64,000 nucleotides of DNA from Eutreptiella sp. 'Long Island Sound 2002' (lineage: Eukaryota > Euglenozoa > Euglenophyceae > Eutreptiales > Eutreptiaceae), in contig OZ038382.1 in assembly GCA_964036045.1 (NCBI GenBank), forward strand, positions 133,600,442-133,664,441. The letters run 5' to 3'. Of the stretch, positions 44,218-54,398 are shown piece by piece (positions within the stretch are counted from its first letter, which is position 1; every line of letters begins with the position of its first letter). The translations under genes were made by a program, and so were the position numbers. The notes under the pieces were generated by a model. That model saw nothing but the letters and a program-made list of their open reading frames with translations. It was not told the DNA's origin and did not search any database.

Positions 44218-46674
44218 ACCTTACCCTTACCTGCCTAAGCGTATGTGTGAGTGTGCTATTCCCAAGGTCCTGAGAGCAAGCACAGAAATGACACAGAAAT
44301 GGTGTCCCAATCATACCCAAGTCCGCACACTTGGTAAACCTGGCGGATGTCTTACCTGTGCCACGGGGTGGTCCCCGGTCTCTTCGCCCCTAAGCGCCCA
44401 GTTTCTGTGCTGGCGCAAAGCCTTGGGGGAATACCCAGCCTACGAGTCCTGGTATTGTTTTTCCTACCTACCTGCCTACTACAGGGGAGGGTTGGCCAAA
44501 GGCTCTGAGGGCATGAAAGCGCCTGTTTGCTATGAAGGCCAAAATCTAGCCTAACCACTGCCATTGCCCAAGAACCCCGGTAAAATTGCAGGAAACGGGT
44601 GGGACAGTGACTGCACTGTTGACGAGAATGTTGCCAAGAAGCCATGGCTGAGTCTCATGGGATCGAGTCTGCTGGTCGATTGGTTGGTGTATTGTATGCA
44701 TTCCTCACGGTGTCAGTTTAAGTGGACCCACAATGAGAGGGGGAAAAGCACTGCATACTGTCGGTCTCTGAACGTATATGCTTTCGCTGAGGTCAATTTG
44801 TTACGCTCTCCCTGTTCTAGATTGAGCAGTTTGATGATGGTGTGCTGGTCTGAAATTCGACCAAGACTTTTAGTCCATTTTTTGTTGATATTTCGTCTTT
44901 TCAGGAGCTCATGGACGAACAAGGTCTGACATTGTGAGGTCCCTGTCTGGTATTGTGTGTGTTGTTTGTGCGTGGAATTGACGAGTATGGCAACACGAAT
45001 TAAGAGTGCAGGTGGCAGGTGTGTTTATGTAGTTTGTGGCTGCAGCCCGCAGTAAGCATATGCATGCCTTGGAATCATATCAGAGAATGCTAGTAGCAAA
45101 AATATGAGCCTCACTGCTCTGTCCCCCTTTCCCATTCTCCGGCGATTCCCTCTCTTTGACCTTGTGTCGGCAACGGGGGCAGGACTCCTTACCGTTAGTC
45201 TGGGGTCCGCAGCATGCGCTGGACTCCTAGCAGACGTCCTGGGGTTGCTTGCTTGCGCTAGACTCCTTGGAGACTCGGTGACCTGTGCTGGTGCTGTAGT
45301 CTGATGAAGAAAAGAGGATGGGATAGGAGCGGGAGAAGAGTCAGGAGAATTGTTCAGCGACTCAGGTGCATGCATGATAGAGCTGTGGTGGTGATGGTAT
45401 AGTGTGGTGACTATGTCTGGACAATAGATTTTTGCACAGGTTGTAAATATGAGTTGGTCGCATTCCATACTCATCATAAAGCAAGATGGTGCAGAAATAA
45501 TAGAAGCATATTCAGACTGGTGCAGAACTCCCCTTATTTTGAACTCCAATTGCTTGCGGTCAGTAACGACTGTCGTGGTCTGCCTGTAAGGAATACTAAC
45601 TTCAGTGACATTTCAGACCAGCAGCTGGGCAGTACACTTTAAGTTATGCACGAATGAGTTAGTGAAAGATGCTGGGAAGCAACAAAGGCCTTCAGTTGGT
45701 TGAAGTAGTCTTGCAGTGTCTTGGGCAAATATAGTGTCCTCGTGGGTTGAGCCTGGGCTTGCAACGTTCTTGTGCTTCGGGACCGATTGATCAGAATTTG
45801 GCATAGTACCTTCTGAGTAGCTTGCAAGTATTTGTAGATTGTTTGATTTAATTCTGGCATTGATGTCTTCAATTTGTGTGTCTGCTGGTCGTATTCTGTC
45901 GAGTGCTGCTCGTATTCGTTTGTCGCCGTGTCCTATCTGAATATCAGCTCCGCGGCTTCTGTGGTTGATTGCGTTGATCTTCTAACACCTTGCTGTGTTT
46001 GCATGGTTGAGAGCAGGACCATCTTGTGGCTGCTGTCTCCGTATGTTGCACTCTTGTTCGTCTTCTCATTCAGTCGCCTGACTTTTCGGTGCAGTTGATT
46101 CTCAAATTTGGAATTCGGCTTGTCTTATTGACTCATCTCCATTGAAGGTAAGAGTTCTGGGCATCATTAATGGTGTTCTTTCTGTCACGTCCTCCAGCTC
46201 CATTTTCTCGGTACTCATTGGGTTTTCCTCTGCCTGTTGTATTTCATGTGAGAACCAGTATGATTGTCCAAAACGACACTTGTGTGATGCATGGTAACGG
46301 CACGGCGTGACTGTCTAACGGCGAAGCTGACCAGCTGTTCGTTCTGTCGATAGTTGTATTATGCGTTGTGTTGCCACAAGGTTGCGCAGATCACAGATTT
46401 GGGCTTTCAAAAGAGGCTGGACTTCATTCAGGAAATTTGGCGGCAGGCGGTGTAATTCGGGCCCTTTCTTGTACATATCACTGTCTTTGGAGTCGATATC
46501 TGCTGCAATAAGTCTGCTTTCCCAAGGTTCTGCACAGGAGGCAAGATGCGCCTTGCCTTGCGGCCGGCTTTTCCGTGATTCCTGATCTGCATTTCTCCTA
46601 ACGGTAGTTGTGATACCTGCGGTTTATTATCGTAGTTGCTTATTTTTGTCGTTTTTGGTCTTCTTTTTTTTATT
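44218..46674. other. No gene seen
   Basis: About 2.5 kb after the Ty3-like pol. A purine-rich GGGGAGGG (44484-44491) could be a relic polypurine tract, but no LTR follows that matches the 13.7-14.4 kb region. A 174-codon minus-strand frame (45025-45549) has a short Ser/Pro/Ala repeat and no domain; I do not call it. CTACCTACCTGCCTAC near 44464 is a short ACCT-like tract. Confidence 0.55.
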
Positions 46675-46688
46675 TCGCAGAGCGCGCG
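46675..46688. repeat. 14-bp target-site duplication, left
   Basis: TCGCAGAGCGCGCG is repeated exactly at 46840-46853, bracketing a 151-bp insert. Confidence 0.8.
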
Positions 46689-46839
46689 GGGCCGCTCTGT
46701 TGGGGGCCAACAGTCAGGTCTAGCGGGATGTAAGCCGCCTCCCCTCTTCACGCGGAGCCTCTTTCTGTTCGTCACAGGGGCGACGCCAGGGGGAACCAAG
46801 GGGCGCCTCTCCACGACCGAGTGCACCTACCTACCTACC
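46689..46839 (+). mobile_element. 151-bp retroposed element with (ACCT)n tail
   Basis: The insert begins GGGCCGCTCTGTTGGGGG, ends in ACCTACCTACCTACC, and is flanked by 14-bp exact duplications, so it was retroposed by a target-primed mechanism. An inverted copy lies at 47756-47919, next to the 3' flank of the large LINE, where homology stops exactly at the 5' end of this insert. It may be a 5'-truncated copy of that LINE's 3' end, or a SINE sharing its tail. It has no A/B boxes. Confidence 0.78.
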
Positions 46840-46853
46840 TCGCAGAGCGCGCG
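46840..46853. repeat. 14-bp target-site duplication, right
   Basis: An exact copy of 46675-46688 that follows the ACCT tail directly. Confidence 0.8.
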
Positions 46854-47755
46854 AGCAACCAAGGATTTTGAATCTTGGTGCGAGTAGTGCAGTTTGCCCC
46901 ACTTCAGCCGTGTTTCTTCTTGAGAGCGCTCAGGTTTCATAACCGCTTCCGCCGCCTAGATCAAATGGCATATGGCTTCGACCGAATGTCTCTTGTGCCG
47001 CGATTATGAGACGCTAGCTTTCTAGCCTTTTAAGTTTGACTGTTGGCCCCATCTTGGTTCCCTCAGACAGATCAGATTGCACTCTGCTCAGCCGACGCGC
47101 AAGCCAAGATGAGGCGGACCGAATTTTCTACCGACAATCTGGAGAGGAGGTAGTCCCAAAGTGTGCAAAATCCAAAAGCGCGCGAGCCAAGGTGTGGCTG
47201 GTGCGCAAAGGCAACACGTGTCGTACCCCTTGCAGGTCAGTTTTCACCTCCTGAGCGTTACATACTGCGCGCGATGGCGCCAGCTGTCACCATCTGCCCC
47301 GCTTACATTCCAATGCGGAGGCCGACAGGGGACAGAGATGTCTGAGAATATCTCATAAGTTCGTGCTTCTTTCCGTGTTGCGCCCAAGCACCGTCACCCC
47401 AGACTGCAGGGAGGGGTTTGACTTTCACAGTGAAACATGCACGGGCACAGTGCATCATTGTATCGTTGGGGAATCTAAATGTGCATGTAATGAATTAATG
47501 AATATGCACAAATAGCAAGAACTATGCAATAATTACTACATTTATGTATCCGCGATGGGAACGCGCGCGCTTGTCTGGATACAACCCCCCACTAGGACAC
47601 AAACCAGGGGGGCACACCATGGGGCTGTGGCTGGAAAACCACAACAAGACAAGCAAGTGCCAAAAAAAATAGGAAATGTGGATTAAGAGCAAACCCAAGG
47701 GAGAAGGGAATGGGGTTACGCCACTACGGCATATCCCCGTCAAACCTCTGACGGA
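46854..47755. other. No gene seen
   Basis: About 0.9 kb between two inverted copies of the ACCT-tailed sequence. No protein motif is present. Phrases with GCGCGAGCCAAG recur (near 47095 and 47182) without forming a clear array. Confidence 0.55.
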
Positions 47756-47919
47756 GGTAGGTAGGTGGTAGGTAGGTGCACTCGGTCGTGGAGAGGCGCC
47801 CCATGGTTCCCCCTGGCGTCGCCCCTGTGACGAACAGGAAGAGGCTTCGCGCGTGAAGAGGGGAGGCGGCTTACTTCCCGCTAGACCTGACTGTTGGCCC
47901 CCAACAAAGCGGCCCCGGG
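47756..47919 (-). repeat. Inverted copy of the ACCT-tailed sequence, probable LINE 3' terminus
   Basis: The reverse complement matches 46689-46839 closely and has a longer tail with an extra interruption (AGGTAGGTAGGTGGTAGGTAGG on the plus strand, from 47756). Beyond 47919 the similarity ends at the 5' boundary of the other copy, as if that one were truncated and this one continues into a longer parent. I find no target-site duplication around this copy alone. Confidence 0.6.
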
Positions 47920-48578
47920 CTACGCCGGGAGGGCTGATCGCCGCCAGCGTGACATGCTTGTCTCGCCGGGAGGGTGTGCCCCCGTGCTTGCGCACGTCCC
48001 CTCCTTTGGGCGGAACCCTAGGGGTTCACCGGACTTCCTGGCGTATCCCGTTCCCAAGGCGTGCATGCACGTTCCTGGTACTAGGGTTCCGAGGCGCTTG
48101 GGTGTCGCACGCTCCGCCTCGAGTCCCAAAGCAGCGCAGGCCTTAGGATGCAGCCTTACCCCCGGGCTCCGGATCTCGTTTGGCCGGGTCACCTGCATGG
48201 CACGGGCTGCCTCAGTGCCCGGGCTGTGGGCACTGGGTTTCCTACTGTTGTGTGGTGTTTGTGTTTGGGTCCGGTTGGCGGTTGGGTGCGGGTTTTGTTA
48301 ACCCCGTCTGTCCTGGCTGGGGTTTAGGGTGGGTGTTTTTGGGCTCGTTTTGTGGTGTTGTCCCCCTAGTGTCGGCTATTTGTGGTGTTCGTGGTTGGGC
48401 TTCGGTTTCGGTCTGCTTTTGGGACGTGTGTGGTTTCGTGGGCGCCCCGCCTGCCCCCCGCCGTTTCCGGTTCCGGCGCGCGGTGTGGGCGTGTGTGCCG
48501 GGCCCGGGTCTCGCCTGTGCCCAGTCCGTCTTGGCTGGGTTGTCGGGGTGTGTTTTTTTTTTTTTTTTTGCTTTGGTT

Positions 48579-48609
<31 letters not shown>

Positions 48610-50294
48610 CTGGGTTTTGTGGTCCCTGTCCCTCCATCCCCTTTCTTTCGGGCTGGGCTGGTGGCTCTCTTTTTTTTTTTTTTTTTTCTGTCCCTTTTCC
48701 CCGTGGTCCGCTGTTACTGGCTTGGTGTTGCCGGTTTTGGGTGGGTGGTTCGCCTGTGCCTCTGCGGGGGTCCCCCTTTTTTTTTTTTTTTTTTTTTTTC
48801 GTCTGGGGGGGGGGCCTGGCCGCCTGTGGTGGTGTTGGCGGGTGGTTGGGCGGTTGTGGGCTGTTTTCGTGCCTTTTCCCCTTCCCCCCTCCCTTTTTTT
48901 TTTTTTTGGGGGGGGGCTTGCCTGTTCCTCCCTCTGCCTTCCCTGGGCTGGCGCACGCACTGGCCTGTATTCAGTGTTGTCTTCCGGGCTGCTGTTTTCA
49001 GTTGGGTTCTGTGCGGCCATGTTCCGGCCCCATGGGTCGGGTGGGCTCTGTACACTGTGGGCTCGGCGCCCCTTCTTGCTGGGTTAGGTCCTGGCTCTGC
49101 CGGCTGGGCGGCTGCGCCAGGCGGCTGCTTGTGGTTTTGGGTTAGGGGGCTGGGGTTGCTCGTGTCCTTACCCCTCCGCGGTGCCGGCTGTAATCTTCTG
49201 GGTGGTCCGTCACCGCTGTCGCCTGGCGCTCTGTGGTCCCGTGTGTGGCCTGTGGTGCCGGTGTGTGGCGTGGTGGCGCGGCGCCTTCCCGGGTGTGCGG
49301 TGGCTGGCTTCGGTTTGTCCCTCAGGTTAGGGTCAGTTGTGTCGTGTTGTGCCGCTCTGTGCCGCGTCGCGTCGCGTCGTGCTGTGGTGCGTTGCTCTGT
49401 GGCGCGCTGTGGTGTGGTGTGCCGTGGTCTCGCGTGGTGCCGCGGTGGGTCAGTGGAGGTCAGCCTGGCCTGTGTGGGTCGGTTAGGTCTTCGAGAAATT
49501 CTGCTGAATGATCACGGTGTCCTTGGGGCGTGCACACTGACTCTCACCCATGGACTCAATCTTCACCGGGCCTCGCAGACAGGCAGGTGTACTCGGGGTG
49601 TAGGAAAAGCGTTCCTTCTCCAAGGCAGACAAACAGATATCAGGAGTCGGACGGTGGAGGTGGGTTCCGAACGCTGTTTGAGTGGCGAATGGCTTTCACT
49701 GCAGCTCGGCTGCGCTGGCAGGGTCCGGGTCGGTGCCGCCGGCAGGGATGAGCTCACACTGTAGGGTCAGGGGGATGTCCATATCTCCGGTGCTGGACTG
49801 CTGGGGTCCGGGGCATCGGTAGTATTCTTGGTACTTCCAGTCTGCACGGCGCTCGGAGATGGCGTTGAAGGGGGGCACCGTCCAGCAGCACCAAAGCCTT
49901 CGCGATCGATCACAGCGTTTCGTTTCCCCTTGCGATGCTCGATATTCATCATGGACGGGATCGGTGCGCCGCCGCAGTGCCATTCCTCCACTGGACGTAA
50001 CAGGTTGGTGACGGACGCCCTCACGGACGTGAGACCAGCCGAGATCAAGCCCCCGTAGCAATACTCTGCGTCAAACCGCGACGGTAGCGCAGCCCGGCCC
50101 TTATAGCCCATGGTGTGGTCGCGTGACGGTCCGTGGGGTTGCCCTCCCTGGGGGCCTGTGCCTTGGTCTCGTGTCCTCTGGTGCCCTTTTCCTCCGTGTC
50201 TTGGTCCCCGTTCCCGTTCCTTCCTGGTTCTTGGGTGGTGTCCTGACCCCATGTGGTGTCGCTTCCGGCGCCCTGTCCCTGCGTGTGCCTGCCC
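47920..50294 (-). other. 3' untranslated region of the large LINE, with oligo(A) tracts
   Basis: No credible gene is present. Five T runs of 14-23 on the plus strand (48553-48569, 48594-48609, 48670-48687, 48777-48799, 48894-48907) are oligo(A) tracts in the element's RNA sense. G-rich text dominates 48200-49500, and CGTCGCGTCGTG-type simple repeats lie near 49370-49450. A minus-strand frame at 49767-50252 has no motif. Confidence 0.6.
48290..48552. repeat. Diverged units resembling the 6.1-8.5 kb minisatellite
   Basis: CTGTCCTGGCTGGGGTTTAGG (48309), GCTTCGGTTTCGGTCTGC (48400), GCGCGGTGTGGGCGTGTGTGC (48478) and CGTCTTGGCTGGGTTGTCGGGG (48527) follow one another about every 70 bp. In order and wording they recall the two half-units of the 127-bp minisatellite. 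They end directly at the first T run. The relation is by eye and the units are much diverged. Confidence 0.4.
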
Positions 50295-53200
50295 TCACTT
50301 GGGGCCCTTCCGTGCCCTCTTGCCTGTGTGGTCCTTGGTGTCCCTTGCCCTTCCCTTGCCCTTGTCCTGCCCCTTCCTGGTGTGGTGGTGGTGGGAGGGG
50401 CGGGGTGGGGAGGGGGCGCCGGTGGCCCAGGCTTGGGGGTGGGTGGCCTGGAGCCACCGGCGGAGGGCTTGGGGGGTGTAGGGGGGGCGGAGGCCCTGGA
50501 CCGCATCGCGGAGGAGGGCCTCCCATGCCGCTTGCGGCATGATGGTCTCCGGGGCGGCCTCATTGGGGTTTGCGGGGGTGCGGGTGCGCACCTCCTCGAA
50601 GGTATGCACCGTGTGCACCCCTCTGTGTCTTCCCGCTCCCCCGGCCCATTTCACCCAGCGGCGGAGCTCCTGCAGAGCGGAGGGAGACCACCAGGCGAGG
50701 TGGGCGGGGGCCCGGGGGGGGGAGGGGTCCGTGCCTGGGGTCCTGGAGCGGCGGGGGGAAGATGTGGACCTGCGGTGGTGGCGGGGGTGGCGGTGGCTGG
50801 GGGAGCGGGAGCGGCGGCGGCGGGGGCTGGGGGTGGAGGACGGGTACGGGCGGAGGGGGGAGCGGGAGGGGGAGGTGGACATGGGGCGGCGGTGGCGCGC
50901 TCGGTGGCGTCCGGGGGAGCGGGAGTGGTGGTGGCGGGGGCTGGGGGTGGTGGATGGGTACGGGTGGCGGGGGGAACGGGGAGCCCGGCGGGGCGTGTGG
51001 GGGGAGGGGGAGGTGGACGTGGGGCGGCGGCGGCGTGCCTGGCTGCGTCGGGGGGAGCGGGAGTGGTGGTGGCGGGGGCTGGGTGGCCGGTGGGGGGAGG
51101 GGGAGGGGGACATGGGGCGGCGGTGGCGCTCGTGGTGGTGCCCGGGGGAGCGGGAGCGACGGGAGCGGGGTCCCTGGGGGTCGTGGTGGTACCTGGGGGA
51201 GCGGGAGCGGCGCGAGTGGGTGGTTGAGGCGCGGTGGGAGTGTGGGTGTCGTGGGCGAGTGTGCCGTGCGGGGGGGGAGCGGGAGCGCCGCCGCTTGCGG
51301 GACCGGCCCTCGTCGCTCGAGTCGGGCCAGTCCGGAAGCGTCGGCGGCCTCTGGGGGGGCTCGCGCGGCGCCGCTTGGGGGGGGAGGTCCCCCATCGTCC
51401 TTGGGGCCCCTTCGGCCATCGGATGGTGGCCGGGGGGGTACGGGGCGTCACGCGGTGCTGGTTGGGGGGGGAGATCCCTCGTCGTCCATGGGGCCCCCTC
51501 GGCCATCGGATGGTGGCCGCGGGGGTACGGCTGGTACGGGGGTGGTGGCTGGTACGGGGGGGGTGGGTATGCGAGCGGGGCGTTCGGCGGCTGCCATCCC
51601 GTCCGCTGGTGCTGTTGGTGTACGGGGGGTTGTGGCCCGGTGGGGTAGGGCGGTGGGCAGTGGTAGTGGTGGGGGTGGTGTTGGTAGTGGTGGTGGTGGG
51701 GCCGCTGGTGGTGGTGGTGTGTGTAGTGGTGGGGTTGGTGTTGCGGGTATGGCCCATGGAGTCCTTGTGGGTTTTCCGGTCCCCCTTGTGGGGGTGGGGG
51801 GTTGGGCATCGTGGGCACTCCCCGGGGCTGCACTATGTGGTGGGCATGGAGGAAGGGTTGGGGGGCGGGCTTGACGGTGACGATGGTTGAGGGGTCCCAC
51901 GTCCCTGGGTCGGTTTGGCCGGCGGTGGTGGTGGTTTGTGGGGGATGGATGACGGGGCGTTTGATGACGGGGATATTGACGAGGGTTTGGAGGGGGTCGT
52001 GCTGGGTGGCCGTCTCCGCGGTGGTGGTGGGTGCCGGCGGGAGGGGGGCGCGGGTCGTGGCGGGTGGGGGGTCCTGGCTTGGGCGAGGGTCTGGGCGGGG
52101 GTGGTATCGGGTGGTTTTGTGTCGTTGCGTATGCGGTGTTGTGTGTGGTCGCGTGGGCGCCGGCTTGGGTTTGGGGTTGGGTTTGGGGTTGGGGTCCGGT
52201 TTGGGTTTGGGGTCGGGTTTGGGGTTGGGGTCCGGTTCCAGGTTGAGGAGTACCTCTGTCCGGAGGTGTGAGGGCGTCGACGCCGGGTCGGGGGTCGTCC
52301 CGGTGGGTTGCCGGGGTGCCTGAGTCGCCTGTGTGGGGGTTGGGGGGTTGGTGCGTGCGACCGCGGCTTGGGCTTTCGCCGTGGCCTTGAGGATGAGTTT
52401 GGCGGGGAGGGGGGGGTCGGAGGATGAGGTGGAGGAGGTGGACGAGGCTGAGGACGAGGAGGAGGTGGTGGACGCGGGTTGGGCTGTGATGCGGGCGGGC
52501 TTGCGGGCGGCGGCTTCTGCCGCGGCCACGGCGGGGAGGATGGAGGGCATGTCCCCGGGTTGTAGGTTGGGGGCGGGCGGCTGGGGGGGCCCGGTCGTGA
52601 CCTGGCGGCCCGGCGGGCCGATCTGGTCGGCTGCGGCGGGGGAGGGAGGCGCGGGGCTGCGGCCTTCTCTTTCTGGGCTCGGCTGGGCCCGGGTCCTGCA
52701 ATGTGCGAGGTCGTGTGGGTTTGTGTCAGCGGGGGGGAACAGTTCGCGTGGGCTGCATTCAGGGGCCGGGGGGGGTGGGCCTGGGTCCTCTGGGGTGTGT
52801 GTGGGGGGCGTGGGCGGGCCACTGGGTGGGGTGGGCGTGCCGCGGGGCGTGGGGCTCCCCTTGGCGGGTGTGTGTGGGTTGTCGAGTGTGGGGGGCGGTG
52901 AAGGGTGGCCGGTGGGTGGGTGTGTGGCGGGCGTGTGCTGGTGTTCGGGCGGGTGGGGGAGGCCCGTGTCGCGGGGCCCGGGGGTGCGCGCGATAGTGGG
53001 CGTGTGTGGGTCTCCGGTTGAGCAGCGAGAGGGGGGGGGCATGGGCGGGGATTGTGCGGGGGGTTGTGCTGCGCCGGTGTATGTGTCCGCTTGCTGCGCG
53101 CTTGCGTGGGCAGTTGTAGGCCGGGCGGTTTGGAGGAGAAGCTTGCCGTCTTCTGCTGCCGCGGCAAGGATTTCGCAGACGAGCGTTCGTATCTGGTGGA

Positions 53201-54398
53201 CCTCTTGGTCAGTGGTGGGAAGGGGGCATGCTAGCTTTGGGCTAAGACCCGCGCGGTTGAGGACCCTGTGGATGGCGTGGTACCCGCAGGTGAGGGACTG
53301 CTGCGGCCTGGGGGGGGGGTTTGGTCGTGTGTCCGGGCCTGCTTCGACTTGTGTGTGGGCGGTGGGGATGGCCCAAACCCAGGGCACGGTCCCCGTGGGT
53401 GGCCAGTGGCGCTGGATCCAGTGGGTTAGGCAGAGCATGGACAATCCCAGGTGGTAGCCCGCCTTCCCTGAGGTGATTCGGGCCAGGGCGCGGGCTGGGG
53501 GCGTGTCCCCTGGCTGGAGGAGACCCCTGAGGATCCTGTGCTGGGTGGTGGGGTCCCCCACTGCCCCTGGTGGGGCGGTCTCCGGGGCGAACATGGTGTC
53601 TGTCCCCTGGATGATCCATTGCGGGCCGTGGGACGTAGCCATAGCGGCTATCACGTAGTAGTGGCCGCGCTCGAGGACTGTAACCCAGACCTCCGGCGGG
53701 GGGTGGTCACTGTCTGTAGGTGGGGGGGGGAGGTCGTCGTCCGGGGTGCGGAGGCCGGCGGCGCGGAGGGCGGTGTCGCGGTTGGGCGCGGTGGCCTGTT
53801 CCCACTGCTCCGGGTGGTTCGGGTCCGCTGGGTGGTCCGTCTCCGCTTGGGCCCGCCGTAGGCGTACGGTCCCTCGACGCGTGATGTTGCTGCCGGTGTC
53901 GTGCGTCAGGGCCTGGCCCCACTCGATGGGGGGGATCCAGATGGGCTGGCCCCGGGTGTGTTTGCGGGCTCGCCAGAGCACGAGGTCTACTATGGTCTCG
54001 TGGAGGCCGCTGCCTGGGGTGGTCAGGTCCCGGAGGGCTTTGACGGTGAGCTTGGTCCAGTTCTCTTGTAGGCGGTACCAGCCCAGGGGGGTGGTCGGGG
54101 CCCTGTCTTGGAGGGTCGCTCGGAGGAGGTCGGGGTCGCGGATGGTGGCCGGTGTGAGGGGAGGGTGTCCTGGGTCCGGGGGGGGTGGGCTGGATGGGCT
54201 GCCGGGGTCTTGCGCGTCTACGTCGATGGATGGTTGGCCCTGGCTGGGTTCGGCCGGACTGGGCGGTGCCGGGTGGCTTCTTGGGTGCGAGACGGGTCTC
54301 GGGGCGCTGTGGTGGTGCCTTGGAGACCTGTGGATGGAGACGGGGGGCGCGTGCGGGTCGCGGAGCGGGTTAGTGGACGTCTGGGTCATGCACGGCAT
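50295..54398 (-). CDS. ORF3 of the large LINE: Ulp1-like protease region, RS-rich domain
   Basis: This frame has 1367 codons. Its ATG (54398) lies inside the end of pol, a 29-nt overlap in another frame. Residues about 150-170 hold PIWIPPIEWGQALTHD. Residues about 245-270, ERGHYYVIAAM and WIIQGTDTMF, and about 360-375, PQQSLTCGYHAIHRVL, give the His/Asp/Gln/Cys order of Ulp1/C48 cysteine proteases. Pro-rich linkers follow, with NPKPNPKPKP repeats and a His-rich stretch. Residues about 1030-1235 are rich in RS/SR and RRSRSP units like those of SR splicing factors. The C-terminus has LQELRRWVKWAGG, MPQAAWEALLRDAVQGL and a Lys-rich end. The domains at both ends are conserved in the truncated relative at 35.6-38.9 kb. 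Protease activity is an inference; no homologue search was possible. Confidence 0.75.
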   Translation of the reverse strand: MPCMTQTSTNPLRDPHAPPVSIHRSPRHHHSAPRPVSHPRSHPAPPSPAEPSQGQPSIDVDAQDPGSPSSPPPPDPGHPPLTPATIRDPDLLRATLQDRAPTTPLGWYRLQENWTKLTVKALRDLTTPGSGLHETIVDLVLWRARKHTRGQPIWIPPIEWGQALTHDTGSNITRRGTVRLRRAQAETDHPADPNHPEQWEQATAPNRDTALRAAGLRTPDDDLPPPPTDSDHPPPEVWVTVLERGHYYVIAAMATSHGPQWIIQGTDTMFAPETAPPGAVGDPTTQHRILRGLLQPGDTPPARALARITSGKAGYHLGLSMLCLTHWIQRHWPPTGTVPWVWAIPTAHTQVEAGPDTRPNPPPRPQQSLTCGYHAIHRVLNRAGLSPKLACPLPTTDQEVHQIRTLVCEILAAAAEDGKLLLQTARPTTAHASAQQADTYTGAAQPPAQSPPMPPPSRCSTGDPHTPTIARTPGPRDTGLPHPPEHQHTPATHPPTGHPSPPPTLDNPHTPAKGSPTPRGTPTPPSGPPTPPTHTPEDPGPPPPAPECSPRELFPPADTNPHDLAHCRTRAQPSPEREGRSPAPPSPAAADQIGPPGRQVTTGPPQPPAPNLQPGDMPSILPAVAAAEAAARKPARITAQPASTTSSSSSASSTSSTSSSDPPLPAKLILKATAKAQAAVARTNPPTPTQATQAPRQPTGTTPDPASTPSHLRTEVLLNLEPDPNPKPDPKPKPDPNPKPNPKPKPAPTRPHTTPHTQRHKTTRYHPRPDPRPSQDPPPATTRAPLPPAPTTTAETATQHDPLQTLVNIPVIKRPVIHPPQTTTTAGQTDPGTWDPSTIVTVKPAPQPFLHAHHIVQPRGVPTMPNPPPPQGGPENPQGLHGPYPQHQPHHYTHHHHQRPHHHHYQHHPHHYHCPPPYPTGPQPPVHQQHQRTGWQPPNAPLAYPPPPYQPPPPYQPYPRGHHPMAEGAPWTTRDLPPQPAPRDAPYPPGHHPMAEGAPRTMGDLPPQAAPREPPQRPPTLPDWPDSSDEGRSRKRRRSRSPPARHTRPRHPHSHRASTTHSRRSRSPRYHHDPQGPRSRRSRSPGHHHERHRRPMSPSPSPHRPPSPRHHHSRSPRRSQARRRRPTSTSPSPHTPRRAPRSPRHPYPSTTPSPRHHHSRSPGRHRARHRRPMSTSPSRSPLRPYPSSTPSPRRRRSRSPSHRHPRHHRRSTSSPRRSRTPGTDPSPPRAPAHLAWWSPSALQELRRWVKWAGGAGRHRGVHTVHTFEEVRTRTPANPNEAAPETIMPQAAWEALLRDAVQGLRPPYTPQALRRWLQATHPQAWATGAPSPPRPSHHHHTRKGQDKGKGRARDTKDHTGKRARKGPK

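Noticed and set aside
45025-45549. 174-codon minus-strand frame with Ser/Pro/Ala repeats
   Set aside because: No domain, no supporting signals and no second copy; similar lengths arise by chance in this sequence.
50253-51874. Gly/Arg-rich plus-strand frames of 324-434 codons
   Set aside because: Antisense of the RS- and Pro-rich part of ORF3; low-complexity mirror images.
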